NCBI GenBank assembly: GCA_028714875.1
Contig: JAQTLN010000002.1
Location: 62,001 to 126,000 of the forward strand
Direction: 5' to 3'
Length of the DNA stretch: 64,000 nucleotides
Source of the DNA: Gallionellaceae bacterium
GTDB lineage: Bacteria > Pseudomonadota > Gammaproteobacteria > Burkholderiales > Thiobacillaceae
In this document: positions 52,701 through 61,700 of the stretch, one piece after another
How positions within the stretch are numbered: the first letter of the stretch is position 1
How the letters are laid out: each line of letters opens with the position of its first letter
The notes under the pieces: generated by a model
Databases searched by the model: none
Told to the model about the DNA's origin: nothing
Seen by the model: the letters and a program-made list of their open reading frames with translations, nothing else
Program-made: the position numbers and the translations under genes

Positions 52701-55700
52701 GGCTCCGGCGGCGGTGGTGGTGAAGGCGGCGGCGGCGGCGGCGGCAAGGGCGGCGGCGGTGGTGGCGGCGGCGGTGGTGGCGGTTCCACCGCGTTCTACA
52801 TCCCCTACACCTTCGTCGTGGTCTGGTACGGCCTGGATGGCGGTTATGGCGGCACCGGGACCAATGGCGGTTACGGCGGCTATGGTGGCGCCGGCGGCGA
52901 CGGCGGCGCTGGTGGCCAGGGTGGTTACGGCGCCGGCGCGTTCGAGCTGACGGCCAACGGCCGCATCACGTTCAGCAGCGGCAACGACTTGCAGGCCATC
53001 GGCGGCAACGCCTCGGCCGGCGGCGCCGGCAGCGCCGGCGTCAGCAGCGGGCTTGGCGGCAGCGCCGGCGGCGGCACCGGCAGCGCCGGCAGGGCGGGCG
53101 ATTCCGATTCCGGCGTCATCTTTGCCGGCACCGGCGGGACCGGCGGTGCCGGTGGCAGCGGCGGCAGTGGCGGTGCCGGTGGCGCCGGCGCGCCTGGCGC
53201 GCCCGGCGCGGGTGGCGCCGGCGGCACGATCAAGGTGTCAGCCAGCGTGCTGGACGTCTCCGGCGCGGCGGTCAATACCGATGGCGGGCTGGCGGGCGGC
53301 AATCCGGATGTGCGCATCGTCGGTTCGGGCCTCGCCACGACCATCTACAACGGTCAGTTCGGCTCTGTTCTGACCACCCGCACCGACCCGCTGATCTATC
53401 AGGGCAACGGCCTCGACGGCTTCGGCAGCGGCCTGCCCGTGGACAATTTCTCCGCTGCGTGGAGCGGCCAGATCGAGGTGCGCGCGGAAAATCCCGCCAA
53501 CCCCACTTCGCAGACGGTGACCTTCTATCTGTCGAGTGACGATGCCTCGCGGCTCTACATCGACGGTACCCTGTATATCGACGCCTGGCGCGCGCAGTCC
53601 TACACGCTGGGAACCGCCACCGTCACCCTCACGCCGGGTTTGCATTCGATCCAGGTCTACTATGTCGAACTGACCGGCTCGGCCGGCATCGCGCTGGAAT
53701 ACAGCACCGCCAGCGACGCGCGGCGGCCGGTCTCGGTGGCGCAGGACGGTGGCGATGGTCGCCTGATTCTGGCCAGCAACACCGGCATCGCCAGCAGCGG
53801 CGGCGTGATCACCAGTTTCGCGTCGGAACCGGGCAGCAAGGCCAACACCACGACCGAGCGCTACACCGGGCCGCGCCTGGACAACCCCTATGTGATCGAC
53901 TTGGCCGGCGCCGACGCCACGCTCGACGACACGCCCTACATCGCCGGCCTGGCCGGCGGCGCTGAAATCTATGGGCTGTTGCAGGGCATCAGCAAGGGCG
54001 GCCTCGACTACAACCCGGCCACCAGCGCCATCGACGCGCTGCCGGCGGCGCAGGGCGACGCCCTGTTCGCGGTGATGCGCCTGGACAAGGGGCCGGGCAG
54101 CTATGCCGACGACTACACCGGCTTCGATATGCTGTTGTTCGTCAACCTGACCAACGACGTGGCCCTGAGCAGTCCGACCCTGATGCTGTCGCAGTCGGGC
54201 AACCCGGTCACCATGAAGCCTCTGGCCATCGACGGCCTGGGCACGGCGCAGAACCTCACGGCGCTGGGCGCCGGACAGGTGTGGGCGACGCTGATCCCCG
54301 ACAGAGCGAACCTGAAGTTCGACGCCTCGGTGCAGATCAACGGCCAGACCCTGTTGCTGGACGACCAGCCCTTGGCCAAGAACGCGGTGGTGTATGGCAA
54401 GTTCACGCCCAGCGGCGTGGCCGAGAGCACGCTGAACGGTCTCGCCGACATCGCGCTCAGCCCGGATGGCCGGCAGATCTACGCGGTCGATCCCAGTCGC
54501 GACGCCCTGGTGGTGATCAACGCCGACGATCTCAGCGAGCGCCAGTTGTTCAGGAACGGCGACGATGGCATCACCGGTCTGGACGGCGCCGCCGCCGTGA
54601 CGGTGAGCCCGGATGGCTTGCATGTCTATGTGGCCAGCGCGATCTCGCAAACCCTGCTGGTCTTCAGCCGCGATCCGAATACCGGCAATCTCGGCGGCGC
54701 GACGCTGTCCAGCCTGAACGGCTACAACGCGTTCGACACCGTCGCCGGCAACTCGGCGGGCACGCGGGTCTACACCGCCGGATCAAGCTACCTGTTCGCC
54801 TACGATGCGGCGGGAACCTGGCAGGGCTACAACAGCGCCAACACGGGGAGCGTCAACCAGGTCTCCAGCCTGGCCGTCAGCCAGGATGATGGGCTGGTAT
54901 TCGCCGCCAGCGCCAACCGCGACGCGCTGTGGGTGCTCGACAGCGGTCTTGGCCTGTTGCAGACCATCGCCGGCGCCGATGTCGGCTTGCAAGGGCCGTC
55001 CGGCATCGCGGTCAGCGCCGATGATGGCTTCGTTTATGTCACCGGCGCCGATAGCGCCTCGCTCGCCGTCTTCGCCCGTAGCGGCAATACGCTGAACCCT
55101 GTGCAGACCATCGTTAATGGCAGCGCCGGCGTGCGCGGCCTGCTCGGCGCCAGCGACGTGGTGCTGTCGGCCGACCAGCGCTTCGTGCTGGTCAGCGGCA
55201 ACGAGAACAATGCGGTGGCGGTATTCGAGCGCAATGCCACGACCGGAAAACTGACCTTCGTGCAGTTGCTGCGCGAGAACGTCGGCGGGGCCGAAGGCCT
55301 GCTGGCCGCTTCCAGCCTGGCCACCACGGCCAGCGGCGATCGGGTGTTCGTCGGCAGCCTGGGTGGCGCCGGCGTGCCCGGCGGCATCGCGGCGCTGGTC
55401 AACCAGACCCTGGTGGGCAACGCGGTGGTCGATCGCGCCTTCGTGGACACCGCCGTCGGCAGCGTGTTCGTGGTCAACGACGCTTTCACCGCCGGCGACG
55501 CGGTGCTGGCGCAATGGCGGCTGTTCAACAACAACGCCAGCCAGGCTGGCCGCCAGATCACACCGCTGCTGCTGGAAAATGTCGCCGGCAGCTGGCGCGT
55601 GGTCGGCATCGGCACCACGCGCGGCATCGACGCCAGCGGCGCGCAGACCTTCGACTTCGGCCTCACCCAAGGCAGCAACAGCACGCTGGGCCGCTACTTC

Positions 55701-58700
55701 GGCTGGGTCGACGGCGATGGCGCCGGGGCGGACAACGCCGGGGTGATCGAGTACAGCAACAGCGGCGGCGACCAGGTGGTCTGGTTCGCCGGCCCGCATG
55801 GCGCTTTGGGCCAGGGCACGCTGCTGGGCACCGGCCAGGCGCTGGGCCGCAGCTATTCGGTGCAGGCGACGGCGGTACCCAAGCCGGTGCACCAGCTCAC
55901 CACCTTCACCAACGTCGAGAACCTGGGCGTGACCCTGGCCGCCGGCGATGACAGCCTCACGCTGCGCAACGCGCCCGAAGCCCTGGTGGCGATGCTGCGC
56001 ATCGACAGTGGCGCCGGCAACGACCGCGTGGTGTTGTCCGACCTGGGCGTGGTCAACACCGTGGTCAGGCTGGGCGCCGACGACGACCTGCTGCAACTGC
56101 GCTCGACCCGCGCCAACACCCACCTGCTGGTGGATGGCGAGGGCGGTGTGGACAGCTTCGAGATTCCGTTGGTGGGCGCCGGGGCGTACACCGACATCAG
56201 CGGCGGCGCCGGTCCGGACACGATGCACGTGACCGGGGCGGGCCTGCCGTCGAGCGCGACCACCCTCTTGCGCGGCGGCAACAGCGACGCGGCCTTCCCG
56301 TATGACACGCTGACCTACGATCCGGGTCTGCTCAGCGTCTACCCGACCGGCATCAACCAGCACGCCGGCAGCCTGCAACTCGGCCAGCCAGTGGGGGGCA
56401 CGGTGGTGCCTCTGGGCTACGGCCTGTTGACCTATGACACCTTCGAGGGCGTCAGCGTCATCACGGCCCCGGTCATCTATGCGCCCACTTCGGCGCCGCG
56501 CATCAACGAGGGCGACGACCTGCTGATTTCGACGCGGGTCGGCGGCTACAGCGCCGCGACCGCGCTCCAGTGGACCATCAATCCGCTGGGCGCGGGCAAT
56601 GCCCTGGCCGAACCGCTGGCCTGGGACATCGACGGCGACGGCCAGTTCGGTGAGGTCACCGGCTCCGACTTCACGCTGACCTGGGCGCAACTGGTGGACC
56701 TGGGGCTGGGCGACAACGGCCAGTACCAGATCGCCGTGCGGGCGACCAATGCCAGCGGCTATTCGAGCATCGGCTTCACCACGCTGACGGTGGACAACAC
56801 GCCTCCGGATATTCAGCTTGGCGGCGCCGGCAGCGTGCCGGCGGGCCAGCGCTACACGTTGAACCTGGCCGCCACTGATCCGGGTAACGACCGGATCTCC
56901 GCCTGGCGCATCGACTGGCAAGACGGCTCGCCGATCGACCAGTTGGGCAGCAATGCCCTGAGCGCGAGCCATGTTTTTGCCGAGCCCGGCAGTTACACCA
57001 TCCTGGTGACCGGCAGCGACGAGGACACCTCGGTCAGCGTCAGCAAGGCGATTGGGGTCACGGTATCCAGCGCCCAGGTTTCGGTGGGCGGCCCTTACAC
57101 GATCCACGAGGGCGAGGCGCTGACCTTGCGTGCCGGCGCCGTGGGCACGCCCAGCGAGGTGCTGTGGGACATCAATGGCGACGGTGTGGTGGATGCCACC
57201 ACCTCGGGGCTGCAACTGACCCGTTCGTGGGCTCAGTTGCAGGCCTTGTCGCCCACGCCGATCAACGACAACGGCAGCTTCGCGCCGCGCATGACCGTGC
57301 ATTACGCCAGCGGCGACAGCGCGGTCTCCGTCGCGGGGCAGTTGTTGGTGCTCAACAGCGCGCCGACGGCCAGCCTGGCCAGCCTCGGGTCGGTGTCGGA
57401 GGGCGCCGACGCGAGCGTGCGCTTCAGCGCGCCGTTCGACCCGTCGGCGGCCGACACGGCGGCCGGCTTCACCTATCGCATCGACGTGGACACGGCCTTC
57501 GGCCACTACCAGCACGAGGTCACGTCGACCGCCGCCGTGGTCAATCTGACCATTCCGGCGGCCTACATCCTGGACAACGGCAGTTACACGGTGCTCGGGC
57601 GCATCACCGACCAGAACGGTGGCTATAGCGAGCAGAGCACCACCGTGGGGGTGAATGAGGTGGCTCCCACGCTGCTCGCGCTAGGCGCCGACAACGCGGT
57701 CGAGGGTGCCGACTACGCGCTGACCTTGAGCGCGAGTGACCCCGGCGCCGACACGGTCAGCCGCTGGCTGGTCGATTGGGACGACGGCAGCGTCGAGAGC
57801 TTCGACGGCGCGGCGCAGTCGCTCACCCACCGCTTCGCCGACGATGGTGTCCGCACCCTCCGCGTCACCGCCTTCGATGAGGACGGCGGCTACCAGACGA
57901 GCAAGCTGGTGACGGTACAAAACGCCGTGCCGACCTTGAGCAACCTGAGTGCTACCGATAGCACGGAAGGCGAGAACACCGTGCTGAGCGGCCTGATCGC
58001 CGATGCCGGCGTGCTGGATACCTTTACCCTGGAGATCGACTGGGGCGACGGCCAGAGCGAGACCGTGGCGATGGGCGCGGGCAGCGGCGCCTTCTCGCTC
58101 AATCACCGCTATCTGGATGATCTGCCCGGGGTCGCGCCGGCCAACCGTTATGCCATCTCGGTGACCTTGCGTGACGACGATGGCGGCGCGGTGAGCGCGG
58201 CCACCACGACCACGGTCGGCAACACCGCGCCCGGCTTCACCGGCCTGGGCGTGCTGGCCAGCAGGGTGGTCGAGAACGGACTGGTGACGCTGGTGGGCGA
58301 GGTGGTCGATCCAGGCGTGCTGGACAGCCATGTGCTCAACGTCGATTGGGGCGATGGCCACGCCGAAGCGGTGGCGGTGGACCCGCTGACCCGAGGTTTC
58401 ACGGCAACCCACCGCTATGCGGATGATGATCCCAGCGGCACCGCTGAAGACGTCTACAGCATCACCGCGACCGTCAGCGATAACAACGGCGATAGCGGCA
58501 TCGCCTCCACCACGGTGACCATCGTCAACCAGGCGCCGTTCATCAGCGGCCTCAACCTGAGCGAAGTGCTGGGTGTGGACAGTTCGCAGGCCACGCTGAC
58601 CGGCAGCTTCACCGACATCAGCGTGCTGGACAGCCATACGGTATCGATCGACTGGGGCAATGGTTCGGTTGAACAGGCCACGCTGGACGTCGGCGGGCTG

Positions 58701-61700
58701 AGCTTCAGCGCCAGCCATGCCTACAGCTTCGGCGTCGTGCCGGGCTACCGGATCAACGTGCAAGTCACGGACGACGACCTCGGTGTGGCCACGGCCAGCG
58801 TCTATACCAGCGCCTACCCGGTCAACCGTGCGCCGATCGCCGTGGATGACGACATCACGGCGGCCGAGTCCACACCGATTACCCTGGAGCCGCTACTCAA
58901 TGACAGCGACCCCGACGGCGATCCGCTGTCGGTCTTCGTGCTGTCCCAACCCGAACATGGCACCTTGGTGCCGCTGGGCAACGGGCGTTTCACCTATATC
59001 GGCAACAAGGACTACTTCGGGCCGGATTCCTTCACCTATGTGGCGCGTGACGCCAAGGTCGGCTCCAACGTCGCGGTGGTGCGCCTGCTGCTCGAAGCGC
59101 GCAACAGCGCGCCCACCGCGGTTGACGACAACATCGGAACGCTGGAAGACACGGCGGTCAGCTTCGACCCGCGCGGCAATGACAGCGACCCGGAAAGCGA
59201 CCCGTTGACGATTCAGGTGGTCGATGCCCCGCTGCATGGCAGCCTGTCGCAAAACCCCGATGGCGGCCTGACCTATACGCCGGCGCTGAACTACCACGGC
59301 GGCGACAGCTTCACCTACCTGGTGGGCGATGGCGCGCTATTGTCCAACCTCGCCACGGTCCGCGTGACCGTGGCCGCGGTGAACGACGCCCCGACGTCTC
59401 TGGACGACAGCTACAGCATCAATGAAGACGGCGTCCTCGACGTGGCCGACAACGGCATCCTCGGCAACGACAACGATGTCGATGGCGATGCCCTCACTGC
59501 GGTGCTGGTCGACGACGTGACGCACGGCAGTTTGGTCCTGAATGGCGCCGGCGGTTTCACTTACACCCCGAACGCCAACTACCACGGCCCGGACAGCTTC
59601 ACCTATCGCGCCAACGATGGCAGCGTGGACGGCAATCTCGCCACCGTCAGCCTCACCATCAACCCGGTGAACGACGCCCCGACGTCAGTGGACGACAGTT
59701 ACAGCGTCGACGAGGACGGCGTACTCAACGTGGCCGCCAACGGCATCCTCGGCAACGACGGCGATGCCGATGGCGACGCCCTCACGGCGGTGCTGGTCGA
59801 CGATGTGGCGCATGGCAGTTTGGTTCTGAATGGCGACGGTGGTTTCACTTACACCCCGAACGCCAACTACCACGGTAGCGACAGCTTCACCTACCGCGCC
59901 AACGACGGCACGGTGGACGGCAACCTCGCCACCGTCAGCCTCACCGTCAACTCGGTGAACGACGCGCCGACGGCGGCGGCCATCGCCACCCAGGTCGTCA
60001 ACGAAGGCCAGGCCGTCAGCCTCAGCGTGCTCGGCCACGACGTGGACGGCGATCCGCTCAGCTACAGCCTGTTGCCCGGCAGCGCTGGCGCCATTGACCC
60101 CAATACCGGCGCCTACAGCTTCCAAGCCCTCGACGGCGATGCCAGCCACACGGTCGGCGTGCGGGTCAGCGACGGCATGGCCCCGGACAGCTTCTTTGAC
60201 GTCTTCTTCGACATTACCGTCCACAACGTCGCCCCCACGCTCGCCGTCACCGGCGCGGCCAGCGCCCAGGTCGGTGCTGCTTATAGCCTCGACCTGAGTT
60301 CCAGCGATCCCGGCCAGGACACCCTCGACTGGAGCATCGACTGGGGTGACGGCGGCAGCGGCAACTTCGCGGGCAACGCCGGCATTGCCAGCCACGTCTA
60401 CGCGGGTGCCGGCAACTACAGCATCAGCGTCGTCGCGACCGACGAAGACGGTAGCTACGCCGCCAGCGGCCCCACGGTCGCGGTCAGCGCCGCCGCCTTC
60501 CAGATCACCGCCTTCGAGCAAACCGACAGCGGCTTCCACCTCGGCTTCAACCACGCCATCGACGCCAGCGTGCTCAACCTCTACAGCGGTGTGGACGACG
60601 CCCCGAATAGCCCGATGGGCGCCGCCGACCTCGTCCTTACCGACGCGCGCGGCAACCTTGTGCGCGGCAACCTCATCCTCGACGCCGATCACCTGGGCGC
60701 CACCTACCTCAAGAGCGACGGCGTCCTCGCCGCCGGCGATTACAACCTGCGGCTCTCCAGCCGCGCGGACGGCTGGCGCGACACGGGCGGCCAGCTCCTC
60801 GACGGCAACGGCGACGGCACTGGCGGCGACGACTACACCCGCGTGCTCACGGTCGCCCCCAGCAACAGCGCCATCGTCAGCATCGGCGAAGTCGCCATCG
60901 GCGCCGGGCAAAGCCTCAACAGCAACGCCATCGCCAGCCGCCTCGGCATCAGCTTCAGCAACGCCGCCGGCCTCACCAGCGGCAGTCTCAAGCTCGCCTA
61001 CGACCCTGACCTGCTCCACCTCACCGACGTCACCTTCCTCAATGGCGCCAGCGGCAGCTACAGCATCGCTGGCGGCATCCTCAGCGTCACCTTCAGCCAC
61101 GCCGGCCTTGGCGGCGGCACCCTCGAACTGTTCCGCCTCGAAGGCGACGTCCCGCTTGACGCGCAGAACCAATACGGCGGCAAGAACCTGCTCCACCTTT
61201 ACGACGTCAGTCTGAGCAACGCCGGCGGCGGCGCTCTTGCCACGCGCGTCGACGACGGTCTTCACGTCGCCGCCTACGTCGGCGACGGCAACGGCGATGG
61301 CACCTACAGCACGGTCGACGCGCAACGTCTGCTGCGCGTGCTCAGCCGCGCCGACACGGGCTACAACCTCTACCCCCTGATTGACCCCAGCCTCATCGGT
61401 GACGTCAACAACAGCCACAACCTCAGCACCGTCGACTACGCCCTGATCCTGCGCGAAGCCACCTACCTCGCCAGCGGCAACGCCGCCCTCAACTGGATCG
61501 GCATCCCCGACCTCCCCGGCGGCGTCAGCATCACCTTTGCCGGCGCCGACCCGCTGGTCAAACTCCCGGACAACCTCGAAGCCACCGCCGGCGGAGAAAT
61601 CACGGTTCCCGTCCTCCTCGCCGAACTCGAACCCGGCCTCACCCGCATCCCGCTGGAAACGGTCACGATCCGGATCGCCTGGAACCCCGGCCAGCTCGAA

